A DNA stretch of 64,000 nucleotides, taken from the NCBI RefSeq assembly GCF_001969365.1, contig NZ_CP019312.1, positions 372,001 to 436,000 on the forward strand, read 5' to 3'. The position numbers and the translations under genes were made by a program. How positions within the stretch are numbered: the stretch's first letter is position 1; every line of letters begins with the position of its first letter. Under the pieces are notes generated by a model. That model saw nothing but the letters and a program-made list of their open reading frames with translations. It had not been told where the DNA came from and searched no databases. Positions 63,949 to 64,000 of the stretch are shown in pieces. This stretch comes from Tateyamaria omphalii. Its GTDB lineage: Bacteria > Pseudomonadota > Alphaproteobacteria > Rhodobacterales > Rhodobacteraceae.

Positions 63949-64000
63949 ATGGAAATGACTGTCACTGATCTGGCCGTGGGCCGTGGCGGCGTGCCGGTGC
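63949..64000 (+). CDS. ccmA: Start of haem exporter ATPase CcmA (partial)
   Basis: Only 17 codons are in the window: MEMTVTDLAVGRGGVPV. This matches the usual start of CcmA ABC ATPases (TDLAVxRGG), and ccmA typically follows the Mth938-like gene in this bacterial group. The ATG at 63955 is an alternative start. The Walker motifs would lie outside the window, so the assignment rests on a short stretch and gene order. Confidence 0.6.
   Translation, partial: MEMTVTDLAVGRGGVPV

Overview
The window reads as chromosome from a marine Roseobacter-group alphaproteobacterium (family Rhodobacteraceae/Roseobacteraceae). The evidence is gene content and order: TRAP and peptide ABC importers, a heterotetrameric sarcosine oxidase locus, the ccmI-ruvX-DUF1289 and yajC-secD-secF-Mth938-ccmA strings, an entericidin lipoprotein, high GC and many ATGA-type overlaps. 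I see no phage, plasmid, insertion sequence, CRISPR, rRNA or tRNA gene.

Layout. 1-2.7 kb: the tail of an RND efflux pump, a small entericidin gene and a glutathione-reductase-like flavoprotein. 3.1-15.9 kb: a catabolic cluster bracketed by LysR and AraC regulators. It holds an M19 dipeptidase, a complete Dpp/Opp-type ABC importer with two paralogous binding proteins, a GAF protein, an alpha-methylacyl-CoA racemase-like enzyme and a flavin monooxygenase. 15.9-17.9 kb: acetyl-CoA synthetase. 18.2-24.9 kb: a TRAP importer, an eroded UPF0261 gene, an MBL-fold protein with an altered metal motif, a second flavin hydroxylase and a DUF2783 protein. 24.9-27.3 kb: two more decayed genes, a membrane AraC regulator and a serine hydrolase-RTX fusion. 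27.6-32.2 kb: dusA, a TauE permease, an interrupted dioxygenase-like gene, DUF1289, ruvX and ccmI.

32.4-38.7 kb: sarcosine oxidase, with soxB separated from soxDAG by three small membrane-protein genes and hairpins. 38.8-44.8 kb: a secreted protein, sodB, a metallophosphoesterase gene with an early stop, a LOG-family gene, a LysM protein and an Atm1-type ABC exporter. 45.1-50.3 kb: a second, unusually long RND pump with its adaptor. 50.5-54.7 kb: a YfgM-like protein, bamB and der. 54.7-58.8 kb: a TspO-like protein, a DUF2235 hydrolase, serS and a secreted trypsin-like protease. 59-64 kb: yajC-secDF, two tandem TauE permeases, an Mth938-like protein and the start of ccmA.

The main themes are uptake followed by oxidative catabolism of organic nitrogen and aromatic-like compounds (two importer-plus-hydroxylase modules feeding CoA or acetate metabolism), C1/sarcosine use, and envelope maintenance. 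The most unusual property is a run of broken genes: five genes between 21.3 and 40.8 kb carry premature stops, frameshifts or deletions. No fully new system is demonstrated. The best candidates are the dual-binding-protein importer cluster and the altered MBL protein / FAD hydroxylase / DUF2783 module.
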